From: Mariprofundaceae bacterium
GTDB lineage: Bacteria; Pseudomonadota; Zetaproteobacteria; Mariprofundales; Mariprofundaceae
Reading direction: 5' to 3'
Assembly (NCBI GenBank): GCA_021772895.1
Contig: JAJFLC010000007.1
Span: 1 to 64,000, forward strand
DNA: 64,000 nucleotides
The translations under genes were made by a program, and so were the position numbers. Shown here piece after piece: positions 55,607 to 64,000 of this stretch. Position 1 is the first letter of the stretch. Each line of letters opens with the position of its first letter. The notes beneath the pieces are model-generated. The model was not told where the DNA came from, searched no databases, and saw nothing but the letters and a program-made list of their open reading frames with translations.

Positions 55607-56092
55607 ATGTCAGACATACTCGAAGCTGTTACTTCCCTATCTATCGCACGTCATACCGTACAGTTTATTTTATTTTCAGCACTTGATGCCAATCCGAAAC
55701 AATGTTGTGGGTTAATTGGCCAACATGAATCAACCATAAGCCATGCAGTGCTTCTCCCAGACATCAAGTTGGTACACTCTGCGAAACATATTTTCCAAAA
55801 CAGTGACCTGCAACACACCTTGAAACATTGGAAAGAACAGGGAGTCACCCCATGTGGCATCTTTTTCACCACCGTGAATGGCAAAGTCCCAGCTTATTCA
55901 GAGTTGAAAAAGTCTGAGAACTTCTTTAAAAAAACAATGGCTGAATTCACGGAAAAACCTTTCATTCATATGCCATTAATGCTGAATACTGCCGGTTGCC
56001 TTGAAGCATTTTCCTACCGGCTTGGCAAAGACGCACTCCTTTCTATTCCCCTCATTCTTGAGGAGGATGGACAGCAGATAAAGAACGGTTAA
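55607..56092 (+). CDS. Unrecognised protein, MPN/JAMM-like fold with all catalytic residues replaced
   Basis: 161 aa. No named family is recognised. Its order resembles the JAMM peptidase at 21990: NPKQCCGLIGQ (30-39) against YPYEICGLLIG, and CGIFFTTVNGKVPAYSEL (83-100) against IGVFHSHPDCPAKPSPTDL. By this alignment the catalytic Glu becomes Gln32, the two His become Phe87 and Thr89, and the Asp becomes Glu99, so it should bind no zinc. It lies 9 nt before hemA, so is very probably co-transcribed. No ribosome-binding site is clear at ATG 55607. A protein-binding or regulatory role is inference. Confidence 0.6.
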   Translation: MSDILEAVTSLSIARHTVQFILFSALDANPKQCCGLIGQHESTISHAVLLPDIKLVHSAKHIFQNSDLQHTLKHWKEQGVTPCGIFFTTVNGKVPAYSELKKSENFFKKTMAEFTEKPFIHMPLMLNTAGCLEAFSYRLGKDALLSIPLILEEDGQQIKNG

Positions 56093-56101
56093 CCTTTAGC
56101 C

Positions 56102-57412
56102 ATGCGAATTTGCCATGTTGGTCTGAATCATCGAACCACACCTGTGGAACTGCGTGAGCGTCTGGCGGTAAACGAGACGGATATTCCGCAGGTATTGCAA
56201 AACATGATTGCACACCCTTCGATTCGTGAAGCAGCCCTTCTTTCAACCTGTAATCGTGTTGAGATGACCATCGTCACCCATGATCCTGACGCTGCCATTG
56301 CAGCCTCGCATGAATGGTTTGCCCAAAAAGCGGGTGTAGAACTCGATACGGTTCGCGAACATCTCTACTCATTCACCACAGACAATGCGATACGCCATCT
56401 GTTTAGCGTTGCGTCCGGCCTGGACTCACTGGTTCTGGGAGAACCACAAATCCTTGGCCAGGTAAAAACATCTTATGAGCAGGCACTGGCTGCAAATACT
56501 GCAGGCCATATCCTGCACAGGCTTTATCAATCTACCTTTTCTGCCGCAAAACGAGCACGCAGTGAAACCGGCATTGGTAAACAGGCGGTGAACATCTCCT
56601 CGTGTGCGGTTGAATTAGCCAAACGTATTTTTGGTGACCTCACCGGTAAAACCGTGATGTTGATTGGCGCCGGTGAAATGGCTGAACTCGCTGCACGCCA
56701 TCTGCGCGGCAATGGTTGTACAAACATTCTTGTTGCCAATCGAACACTGGAACGCGCAAAAAATCTGGCCATTGAATTTGACGGTCATGCTCTGACGCTG
56801 GAACAGCTCCCGGAATATCTGGATTCTGCTGATATTGTTGTATCCAGTACCGGTGCTTCCACCTACGTCCTGCTACCCGAAATTGTACAAAAGGCCATGC
56901 AAAAACGCGCTGTGAAACCGATGTTTTTTGTGGATATCGCAGTACCGCGTGACATTGATCCACGCATTGCCGATATTGAAGGCGCATACCTTTACGATAT
57001 TGATGACCTTCAACAGGTGGTTCAAGGCAATCAGGAGCAACGAAAAAAAGAATCCGAACAGGCACAATCCCTGTTAGAAGAAGAAGCCAATGCCCTGCTC
57101 AGCTGGCTAAAGTCTCTGGAATCCGTGCCCCTCATTCGTGCCATTCAGGAACAATCTGAAATGATGCGTAAAGATGAATTGGAAAAAGCACAACGTTATA
57201 TGAAGGGTTTCTCAGATGAAGAACAGGCGTTAATCGAACGTTTTAGCAGATCACTCATGAAGCGTTTTCTGCATTCAACACTGCGTACGCTCAAAACTCT
57301 ACCTGATGATATCGAAGGCGACCTGCTGATGGGTGCTGCAGGCAGATTGTTTGATACTGATCAGCCACTTGCGAAACAAACCAAGGAGTCCGATGAACAG
57401 ACGTCTGGATGA
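56102..57412 (+). CDS. hemA: Glutamyl-tRNA reductase
   Basis: First committed step of heme synthesis by the C5 pathway. 436 aa. [29 protein letters not shown] (catalytic Cys), [20 protein letters not shown]-binding [16 protein letters not shown], and the C-terminal dimer helix. With prfA and prmC it forms the classical hemA-prfA-prmC group. Its end overlaps prfA by 20 nt. Confidence 0.97.
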   Translation: MRICHVGLNHRTTPVELRERLAVNETDIPQVLQNMIAHPSIREAALLSTCNRVEMTIVTHDPDAAIAASHEWFAQKAGVELDTVREHLYSFTTDNAIRHLFSVASGLDSLVLGEPQILGQVKTSYEQALAANTAGHILHRLYQSTFSAAKRARSETGIGKQAVNISSCAVELAKRIFGDLTGKTVMLIGAGEMAELAARHLRGNGCTNILVANRTLERAKNLAIEFDGHALTLEQLPEYLDSADIVVSSTGASTYVLLPEIVQKAMQKRAVKPMFFVDIAVPRDIDPRIADIEGAYLYDIDDLQQVVQGNQEQRKKESEQAQSLLEEEANALLSWLKSLESVPLIRAIQEQSEMMRKDELEKAQRYMKGFSDEEQALIERFSRSLMKRFLHSTLRTLKTLPDDIEGDLLMGAAGRLFDTDQPLAKQTKESDEQTSG

Positions 57413-58466
57413 CATCCTGCACCGCAGGCAAGAGCTTACTGAAATGCTTGCCGATCCAACAATCACTTCCAATGTCAGCAAATACACAGAGATTTCACGG
57501 GAATTTTCTGAAATAGACGCTGTTGCAAATGAGATTGTAAATTTAAAAAAAATCGAGCAACAAATTACCGACAACGAAGAGATTCTTGCTGACCCTGACT
57601 GTGATCCTGAACTCGGCGAACTTGCCGAAATGGAATTACCGGAACTGAAAGAAACGCTGGAGAAAAGCTCCGAACGACTTCGCCTCCTGCTACTTCCAAA
57701 AGACCCAAACGACAACCGCAATGCGATCCTCGAAGTTCGTGCAGGCACCGGCGGTGATGAGGCTGCACTGTTTTCTGCCGATCTTTTCCGTATGTATTCC
57801 CGTTATGCAGAACGCATGGGATTCAAAGTAGAGATTCTTTCCAGCACGGGTACAGATATCGGTGGTTATAAGGAGATTGTCGCTCAAATTAGCGGTCGTA
57901 ATGTTTTTTCACGGTTTAAATTTGAATCCGGTGTGCATCGTGTGCAACGGGTGCCAAGCACGGAAACTCAAGGGCGCATTCATACATCAGCCTGTACTGT
58001 GGCTATTCTACCTGAAGCAGAAGAGGTGGATATCAACATCCGTCCTGATGACATACGTATCGATGTGTACCGGGCATCCGGTGCTGGCGGTCAGCATGTC
58101 AACAAAACTGAGTCCGCCGTTCGTATCACCCATGCACCTTCGGGTATCGTCGTGACGTGTCAGGATCAAGCCAGCCAGCATAAAAACAAAGCTCAGGCCA
58201 TGAAAGTGTTACAAGCAAGAGTCTATGATAAAGAACAATCTGAAGCCGACAGCGAACGTGCCGAAGCCAGACGTGGCATGGTTGGCTCCGGTGATCGTTC
58301 CGAACGTATTCGAACCTATAATTTTCCACAGGGTCGGATTACTGACCACCGTATCAACCTGACACTTTATAAACTGGAACAGATTCTTAACGGTGAAATG
58401 GATGAGTTAATTGATGCATTGCTCACCCGGCATCAGGCAGAGCTTCTCGCCTCACAGGGAGCATGA
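57393..58466 (+). CDS. prfA: Peptide chain release factor 1
   Basis: Recognises UAA and UAG stop codons. 357 aa. GGQ motif in [19 protein letters not shown], the RF1-specific PxT region, and the C-terminal [18 protein letters not shown] 57393 is set by AAGGAG 4-5 nt upstream inside hemA. The GGQ glutamine is the target of PrmC, the next gene. Confidence 0.97.
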   Translation: MNRRLDDILHRRQELTEMLADPTITSNVSKYTEISREFSEIDAVANEIVNLKKIEQQITDNEEILADPDCDPELGELAEMELPELKETLEKSSERLRLLLLPKDPNDNRNAILEVRAGTGGDEAALFSADLFRMYSRYAERMGFKVEILSSTGTDIGGYKEIVAQISGRNVFSRFKFESGVHRVQRVPSTETQGRIHTSACTVAILPEAEEVDINIRPDDIRIDVYRASGAGGQHVNKTESAVRITHAPSGIVVTCQDQASQHKNKAQAMKVLQARVYDKEQSEADSERAEARRGMVGSGDRSERIRTYNFPQGRITDHRINLTLYKLEQILNGEMDELIDALLTRHQAELLASQGA

Positions 58467-59305
58467 ATAGCCGCGAATTATTGCAGCGGGCCACCAGTCT
58501 GCTAAAAGATGCCAACTGTGATAGTCCTCGTCTCGATGCTGAGTTATTGCTCATGCATGCATGGGGCATCAATAAAACAACACTGATCATCAACATGAAT
58601 GATCCGGTTCCTGAACAGGTAGAGAAAAAAGTTTTACCACTTCTATCCCGCCGCCAAAAACGGGAGCCCATCGCCTATATTCTGGGTGAAAAAGAATTCT
58701 GGTCACGACCATTCCATGTGGATTCCCGGGTGCTTATACCTCGCCCCGAAACGGAACACCTGATTGAGGCGTTACTGGACCTCTATCCTGACAGAAAACG
58801 AGATTACCGATTTTGCGATATTGGCACAGGTTCCGGTTGTATTGCCTGCACACTGGCATGCGAATTCCCAAACACAGAAATTACTGCAACGGACATCTCA
58901 GTGGCTGCACTGGAAGTTGCCAAATCAAATGCTGAGAATTTTCATGTGTCTGAACGTATGACTTTCAAATCAGGCGATATGTTTGCAGCACTTGATCCCG
59001 AAACACCTCCGTTTGATGTTATTGTTTCCAATCCACCTTACGTCAGCAAAGAAGAGATGAAAACATTGGAGCCTGAACTGGCTTATGAACCTCGCGGGGC
59101 TCTGACCGACGAGCAGAACGGCCACATTTATCTTTCCATCTTATTTGATGCGTGCAGATCATGGTTAAAACCGGGCGGCCACCTGATTGTGGAGACAGGT
59201 ATTTGTGGGCTTCCTGCAACACCTTCACACCTGAAACAGATCAAACACTATGATGATCTCGCAGGCATCAAAAGAGGTGCGATTTACCTTTTAAAAACCA
59301 TGTGA
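58463..59305 (+). CDS. prmC: Release-factor glutamine methyltransferase
   Basis: N5-methylates the GGQ glutamine of RF1 and RF2. 280 aa. N-terminal helical domain, SAM motif [14 protein letters not shown], and active-site [16 protein letters not shown] overlap with prfA ensures co-translation. Confidence 0.96.
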   Translation: MNSRELLQRATSLLKDANCDSPRLDAELLLMHAWGINKTTLIINMNDPVPEQVEKKVLPLLSRRQKREPIAYILGEKEFWSRPFHVDSRVLIPRPETEHLIEALLDLYPDRKRDYRFCDIGTGSGCIACTLACEFPNTEITATDISVAALEVAKSNAENFHVSERMTFKSGDMFAALDPETPPFDVIVSNPPYVSKEEMKTLEPELAYEPRGALTDEQNGHIYLSILFDACRSWLKPGGHLIVETGICGLPATPSHLKQIKHYDDLAGIKRGAIYLLKTM

Positions 59306-59319
59306 ATAATGGTATTATT
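59305..59319. promoter_or_regulatory. Palindrome AATAAT-GGT-ATTATT before the hemerythrin gene
   Basis: A perfect 6-bp dyad overlapping the prmC stop codon and 57 bp before the hemerythrin start. It somewhat resembles half of an iron-regulator (Fur) box. It may be an operator; evidence is only the symmetry. Confidence 0.35.
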
Positions 59320-59375
59320 CTTGTCTTGCGTTAATCAGATACTAAAAAGATCAAGAATCTTCGAGAGGTACTCTA

Positions 59376-59768
59376 ATGGCAGTCGTATGGAAAGATGAAT
59401 ACAGCACAGGCGAACCTGAAATTGATAAACAACATCAGATTCTATTCAAATACCTTGATGATCTTGAAGAACACATGGAGCAAGGTATCGATGCAAGCTA
59501 TGTCTCTAACTTGCTTGATAACATCGGTCTGTTTACACGCAGCCACTTTTGTTATGAAGAAATTTGCATGCGCCGTACCAAATGCCCTATCGCATCAAAA
59601 AACAAGCAACATCATACCAAACTACTGAATGCCTATACACAGTATTGCAAACAATTTGAAACCGAAGGCGTTAGCAATGAACTCGTACAAAAGTTGCATG
59701 ACTTTCTTGAAAGCTGGCTGGTCAATCACATCTTGAAAATCGATACCAATCTGAGAGCTTGTCTTTAA
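59376..59768 (+). CDS. Bacteriohemerythrin-like protein
   Basis: 130 aa. Non-heme di-iron O2-binding fold. Expected ligands are present: His20 (DKQHQILF), His57 and Glu61 (HFCYEE), His79/His80 and His118 with Asp123 (NHILKID). But the first His of the HxxxH pair is missing: the segment reads KNKQHH (75-80), with Lys75 or Asn76 where His should be. It may bind iron with altered oxygen affinity. Alone after hemA-prfA-prmC; GAGAGG before ATG 59376. Confidence 0.8.
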   Translation: MAVVWKDEYSTGEPEIDKQHQILFKYLDDLEEHMEQGIDASYVSNLLDNIGLFTRSHFCYEEICMRRTKCPIASKNKQHHTKLLNAYTQYCKQFETEGVSNELVQKLHDFLESWLVNHILKIDTNLRACL

Positions 59769-59789
59769 TAAATAATCACGCGAACAGAT

Positions 59790-60995
59790 TCAACTCACTT
59801 TTGAAACCTCACCCACACTGTAATCAGCCTTACGGCTAACCCAAACAATACTGACAAGGATCAGTAGCAAAAATGGCAACACACCCAAATTCACAGCTTG
59901 CCAGCCGATGTTATATTGCAAAAAACCCGCAACAAGTGAAGCAGCAGTAACGGTGCTAAACACAGAAAAATCGTTCATTGCCTGAACCTTGCTTCGCTCT
60001 GACGGATGATAGGTTTCAGTCAGCAGTGTTGTTGCACCGATAAAGAGAAAGTTCCAGCTCACGCCTAACAACATTAGAGATAACCAGAAGTGCAACGAGC
60101 TGGCACCAAGCAGATTGATAATCACACAGACTATACCGAGCAAGCCCCCCACAAACATCACACTCAACACACCAAAACGACGAATCAATGAACCTGTAAA
60201 AAAGGCAGGTGCAAACATACCCAGAAGATGCCATTGAATCACAAATGCTATTTGATCAAATGGATGTGTATGAGCAGCCATCGCAAGCGGTGTTGCAGTC
60301 ATGATTAATGACATCACGCCATAACCCAACATGCCGCACATCACTGCAACAATGCATTTTGGCTGTACCATAATCATTCTCAGTGATCGTTTTTCAGGAA
60401 TCAGACTGGACTCACTACTGATGGCATGTGGCGGCAATTTAAGAAAACTCAATATGAGTAAAGAGAGAACATAAAAACCTGTCAACGCAGCATAACTACC
60501 GGCAAACGATGCGCTGGCAATCATGTCATGCGTCAAATTGGCGACATTTGTACCAATAAAAGCAGCAACCACACCACCTGCTAACACATAGGATATTGCA
60601 CGACTTTTATACACCTGACCCACAGCATCTGCGGCTGTAAAACGATAATAACTGGCAAAACCGTTAAAAACGCCAATCAGCATATTCCCGGCAGCAAAAA
60701 GCCAAAAATCAGTTTCAAGAATTGCAAACAACGACAGAAGACTGCCACTGATTCCAAACAGGGTAGCGAACATAAAACCATTTTTCCGGCCTGTTTTTTC
60801 CATCAGAAATGCAGCAGGAACAGTAGCCAACATCGTACCCATCGCTAAAAGTGCAACAGGCAGTGTAGCAAGAGACTTATCATCAGCCAGTACAATACCC
60901 ACCAAAGCCGATGTGGTAAGAACCAGCGATATGCCACTGACCATCAATGCCTGACTTAATGCCAGAAGTGGCACATTACGTGTAAACGAACTCAT
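59790..60995 (-). CDS. Major facilitator superfamily transporter
   Basis: 401 aa with 12 predicted membrane helices. The conserved MFS loop 2-3 motif is seen as MEKTGRKNG. ATG 60995 is favoured: GGAG is 9 nt upstream (a TTG at 61013 is also in frame). Same-strand run with the AmgK-like kinase, SPOR protein and argS. Substrate unknown; it lacks the length of the muropeptide permease AmpG. Confidence 0.85.
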   Translation of the reverse strand: MSSFTRNVPLLALSQALMVSGISLVLTTSALVGIVLADDKSLATLPVALLAMGTMLATVPAAFLMEKTGRKNGFMFATLFGISGSLLSLFAILETDFWLFAAGNMLIGVFNGFASYYRFTAADAVGQVYKSRAISYVLAGGVVAAFIGTNVANLTHDMIASASFAGSYAALTGFYVLSLLILSFLKLPPHAISSESSLIPEKRSLRMIMVQPKCIVAVMCGMLGYGVMSLIMTATPLAMAAHTHPFDQIAFVIQWHLLGMFAPAFFTGSLIRRFGVLSVMFVGGLLGIVCVIINLLGASSLHFWLSLMLLGVSWNFLFIGATTLLTETYHPSERSKVQAMNDFSVFSTVTAASLVAGFLQYNIGWQAVNLGVLPFLLLILVSIVWVSRKADYSVGEVSKVS

Positions 60996-61031
60996 GCTAA
61001 CAGACTCCGACAAACAAAAATGAATCCTTGT

Positions 61032-62066
61032 TTATGCTTCATTTTTTTTCTCAAACGGCGCTTGCTTTAACAATGCAAATGATAAATCACACATGCCAAG
61101 TGCCTGCATCTCTTCCAACAAATGAAACCGTGTTAACGGAACCTCATCAAGAAATTGTAACTTCCCATCACGGTATGCCAAACGGGAAAAAATGCCGATA
61201 GCTTTAATATGACGCTGCATAGCCGTTAAGCGGAGCAGCCGATGCCATGTTTCAAAACTTTTAAACGGAGCCTTTAAAGGTTCAGGCAGGCTTTCAAAAA
61301 ACAAACGACTTTGTTCACATCTCTGAGCTTCTGGATAGCGCTGATAACAATCATATAATAGCGATGCCAGATCATAAGTAACAGGACCCATGACAGCATC
61401 CTGAAAATCAATCACGCCCAGTGGCATCTGCCCGTCAGGAAGCATCAGGTTGCGACTATGGTAATCCAAATGGACAGGTACCTGAGGCAATGCCAATAAC
61501 TCTTCCAAAAAAGGTAACATGGCAGCATGAAAACTTTTCCGTTCTTCATCTGTCGGCGTATATGCCGCAACCTTCGGCAAATACCAATCCAGATAAAGAT
61601 CGCACTCCCGCTGCATGCGTTGAAGATCAAACAGTGGTAATGATGTCGAAGGTATCGAAACCTGAAGCGCGCTTAATTGCTCACGTGCATCTTTAAAAAG
61701 TTGCTTGAGCGTGACTTTTTCCGCTCCCCTTTCTTCTACACACCCTGATCCGGCATTCAGATTCAAGTGTCGTGCCCATGTCACATCCCCGAAATCTTCC
61801 AATAAAAGAAAGCCCTGTTCACGGTCTTCATATATCAATGCTGGAACTTTTACAGCTGCCATGTCCAACCATTTACGTACTTCCAGGAAAGGCGCAATGT
61901 CTTCTTTGTCAGGGGGTGCATCCATCAAAACAAAGCTTTTCAAACCTTGCACCACTCTGAAATAACGTCTGAACGAAGCATCGCCTGCCAAAGGTCGAAC
62001 TTCACATTCATCGCCCAACTGAGATATCGCCCACCGCGTTGCCTGTTTCAAACGGTGATCAATCAC
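61032..62066 (-). CDS. amgK: Aminoglycoside-phosphotransferase-fold sugar kinase (AmgK-like)
   Basis: 344 aa. APH fold: LAGDASFRRYFRV (nucleotide loop), LEDFGDVTWAR, the catalytic HLDYHSRNLML (HxDxxxxN) and Mg-binding GVIDFQDAVMGPVTYDLASLLYD. These are the signatures of AmgK, which phosphorylates MurNAc/GlcNAc in cell-wall recycling. The partner uridylyltransferase MurU, usually next to it, is not in the window. Start GTG 62066 overlaps the SPOR stop by 8 nt. Confidence 0.82.
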   Translation of the reverse strand: MIDHRLKQATRWAISQLGDECEVRPLAGDASFRRYFRVVQGLKSFVLMDAPPDKEDIAPFLEVRKWLDMAAVKVPALIYEDREQGFLLLEDFGDVTWARHLNLNAGSGCVEERGAEKVTLKQLFKDAREQLSALQVSIPSTSLPLFDLQRMQRECDLYLDWYLPKVAAYTPTDEERKSFHAAMLPFLEELLALPQVPVHLDYHSRNLMLPDGQMPLGVIDFQDAVMGPVTYDLASLLYDCYQRYPEAQRCEQSRLFFESLPEPLKAPFKSFETWHRLLRLTAMQRHIKAIGIFSRLAYRDGKLQFLDEVPLTRFHLLEEMQALGMCDLSFALLKQAPFEKKNEA

Positions 62067-62817
62067 CTTTTACAATCAAACCCGTGATATTCAATTTGGT
62101 TTTTACATCTTTCTTTGCCGTTTCCGCAGCCTTCTTCGATGTAAAAGCCCCCGCATAAACCCGATACCAGGTACCCAACCCGGGAAGTTCAACCCGCTTG
62201 ATAACGCCTGTATACCCGGTCTTCATCAATTTTGGAAAAAAGCTCTCCGCCTCACTCTGTCGCTGAAAAGAGGCAAGTTGGAGGTAGTATTCTCCACTAG
62301 CCTCAACTGATTTTAGCAGAGAAGGCGAAGGCACAGCATGCACAGGTTTTTTATCATTTCCCTGATTCAATTCCTGCTCAAGAATTTGCTTGAGTAAAAC
62401 TTCGGATGCAGTGACCTCTGATTGCGTTGGCTTTTTCACTTCTTCGGCCCTTTCTTTCAATGGTGAGCCATGCATTTCCATCGGTTCAGGGTCTACGGAT
62501 TGCCGAGGAAGCTCATTATAAAAAGTTAATTCCCCAACCTGTGTCGTTGAAACTTCAGGCATGCGATTTTTTGCTTTTTCTCTTAGCATCGTCAGCTCTT
62601 GTTTTTGTTTTTTCAGCTGAGCAATCAAACGAGCTTCATCCGCGCTCGTTGCCTTCTGCATGCCCATATCCTGCCCCACCACAAAACCAACAACAAAACC
62701 ACCTGCAACAACAGCCAGAGCGATGATTGTCAAAAAAAGAACTTTGCCCCGCCCTATGGGTCGAACATCTTCAGGCTGCTGTAGTGATTCAATTTGAGCA
62801 AAATCCTGTTCTGCCAT
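62059..62817 (-). CDS. SPOR-domain membrane protein
   Basis: 252 aa. Short cytoplasmic N-terminus, one membrane segment (about 27-47), a Lys/Glu-rich periplasmic linker and a C-terminal SPOR domain (about 172-250: YYLQLASFQRQSEAESFFPK, WYRVYAGAFTSKKAAE). SPOR domains bind glycan strands lacking stem peptides at the septum, as in FtsN/DedD. It starts directly after the argS stop, a common proteobacterial order. Confidence 0.9.
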   Translation of the reverse strand: MAEQDFAQIESLQQPEDVRPIGRGKVLFLTIIALAVVAGGFVVGFVVGQDMGMQKATSADEARLIAQLKKQKQELTMLREKAKNRMPEVSTTQVGELTFYNELPRQSVDPEPMEMHGSPLKERAEEVKKPTQSEVTASEVLLKQILEQELNQGNDKKPVHAVPSPSLLKSVEASGEYYLQLASFQRQSEAESFFPKLMKTGYTGVIKRVELPGLGTWYRVYAGAFTSKKAAETAKKDVKTKLNITGLIVKGD

Positions 62818-64000
62818 TTACATGCGCTCCGGTGAAGATACGCCCAACAAAGACAAACCATTACAAATCACTTGTCCTACAGCTCTAACAAGAAGTAACC
62901 GTGCCTGAGTCAGGCCATCATCGTCACTAATCACACGGTGTTTATGATAAAAGCTGTGCAAACTTCGGGCCAGGTCCATCAAATAAGTGGCTAACCTGTA
63001 TGCTTCCAGACGATTCGCAGCCTTATCCAGCATCTCAGGATAAGCCAACAATGCCGCAACCAAACGTTTCTCTTCATCAGAAGTCAGGTGTGATGTATCG
63101 ACAGAATCCACAGCCATGAGTGCAATACCCTCATCTGTAGCTTTTCGTAAAATAGCACACACACGGGCATAGGCATATTGAACATAATAAACCGGATTTT
63201 CTTCGTTTTTCTGTTTGGCAGTTTCAAGGTCAAAGTCAAGCTGACTTTCTATGCGCCGCGTCATGAAGTTGAAACGCACGGCATCAGAGCCCACTTCATC
63301 AACTACTTCACGCAAAGTCACAAATGTACCCGCACGTTTTGACATCTTCACCTGCTCACCTGCACGCATAAGATTCACCATCTGAACCAGAAGCACTTCC
63401 GGCTGTTTATCCAAACCCGTGAGTGCTTTCATCGCTGACTGTACACGCGTGACATACCCACCGTGATCAGCACCCCATATATCAATTTGACGTTTGAACC
63501 CTCGCTCAAACTTATCAACATGATAGGCAATATCAGCAGCAAAATAAGTAGGTGTACCATCCTGTTTGGCAAGCGGACGATCCACATCATCACCAAACCG
63601 GGTCGTTCGAAACAGCCATTGTTCAACGGGCTTGTAATCACTGACCTCTTTGCCTTTCGGTGGTGGCAGTGTCCCCAAATAAATAAGATCGTCTGCTTTT
63701 AACTGTTCTATCAATTCATCCACGCGACCTGAATCATGCAAACTTTTCTCGGAAAAATAGTGATCAAAATTAATATCCAGTGCTGCAAGGTCAGCACGAA
63801 TCATGTTCATCATCTTATCAATCGCATAATCAACGAGCAGAGGCCATTTTTCTGAATCATGGTTCAGCGCATTCAACTGTCCGAATGAATAGTCCTTAAG
63901 AAGCTGTTTTGCAGCCTCAATCAAATATTCGCCGGGGTATTCACCCGCTTCCAACTCAATTTCGAGTCCTTCCAACTGCTGCACACGTTTCCAAAGTGAG
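62818..64000 (-). CDS. argS: Arginyl-tRNA synthetase (C-terminal part; gene runs off the window)
   Basis: About 393 codons are visible; the N-terminal third is beyond the window edge (full enzymes are ~560-580 aa). The frame continues upstream to 64000 as SLWKRVQQLEG. KMSKR-type loop VKMSKRAGTFVTL, DLETAKQKNEENPVYYVQYAYAR and the anticodon-binding domain to the end are intact. Charges tRNA-Arg. Followed immediately by the SPOR gene. Confidence 0.95.
   Translation of the reverse strand, partial: SLWKRVQQLEGLEIELEAGEYPGEYLIEAAKQLLKDYSFGQLNALNHDSEKWPLLVDYAIDKMMNMIRADLAALDINFDHYFSEKSLHDSGRVDELIEQLKADDLIYLGTLPPPKGKEVSDYKPVEQWLFRTTRFGDDVDRPLAKQDGTPTYFAADIAYHVDKFERGFKRQIDIWGADHGGYVTRVQSAMKALTGLDKQPEVLLVQMVNLMRAGEQVKMSKRAGTFVTLREVVDEVGSDAVRFNFMTRRIESQLDFDLETAKQKNEENPVYYVQYAYARVCAILRKATDEGIALMAVDSVDTSHLTSDEEKRLVAALLAYPEMLDKAANRLEAYRLATYLMDLARSLHSFYHKHRVISDDDGLTQARLLLVRAVGQVICNGLSLLGVSSPERM

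Noticed and set aside
59790-60995. MFS protein as AmpG
   Set aside because: It is about 90 residues shorter than AmpG and no AmpG motif was recognised.

Overview
The window looks like chromosomal DNA of a Gram-negative proteobacterium. LptD, SurA, LolB-like, HflD, UbiG and RplY-Pth-YchF point to a gamma-/zeta-type lineage. The c-type cytochromes, a hemerythrin, DUF455 and several heme genes fit a microaerophilic, iron- or cytochrome-rich lifestyle, so a zetaproteobacterium such as a Mariprofundus relative is my best guess. That is an inference from gene content, not proven. Only one RNA gene is visible, tRNA-Gln. There is no prophage or CRISPR array. Almost everything is tightly packed housekeeping DNA.

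Layout. 1-3000 is the only clearly accessory stretch: a remnant of an Ig-like repeat protein truncated at an IS30-type transposase scar, a lipoprotein with six 144-bp FG-GAP/VCBS-like repeats, and a small A+T-rich secreted NTR/TIMP-like protein. 3083-8000 holds hemH, a DUF455 ferritin-like protein, hflD, a BaiN-type flavoprotein and panE. 8114-18433 holds central metabolism (maeB, and mdh-sucC-sucD), an unusual convergent pair (B-box/TPR membrane protein and rhomboid protease/TPR) and cca. 18520-21922 is a cytochrome module: a membrane protein with one heme c, a small cytochrome c and a three-heme cytochrome translationally coupled to hemN. It is followed by a JAMM peptidase, a TPR lipoprotein, lolB-like, ispE, tRNA-Gln, prs, rplY, pth and ychF.

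29340-45864 is rich in signalling: a REC-GGDEF diguanylate cyclase, a CDF transporter, trxB, mgtE, a single-domain response regulator, a double cyclic-nucleotide-domain protein without HTH, a Crp/Fnr regulator, mfd-serB, nagZ with two orphan peptide-type ABC permeases, and a dCache-PAS hybrid kinase. 45984-52396 is ubiG-lptD-surA-pdxA-yqgE-flavodoxin, ended by a strong hairpin. 52486-64000 holds a DUF992 protein, a histidine phosphatase, folE, an M23 peptidase, an apparently dead MPN-domain protein directly before hemA-prfA-prmC, a hemerythrin with one iron ligand replaced, and a minus-strand run argS-SPOR-amgK-like-MFS.

Most noteworthy: (1) the response regulator, double-cNMP protein and Crp-family gene, where two CRP-like palindromes sit at class-II spacing upstream of the regulator genes; (2) the catalytically substituted MPN protein coupled to hemA; (3) the rhomboid/B-box pair with similar helical tails; (4) the heme-c membrane protein and three-heme cytochrome linked to hemN; (5) the hemerythrin lacking one canonical ligand.
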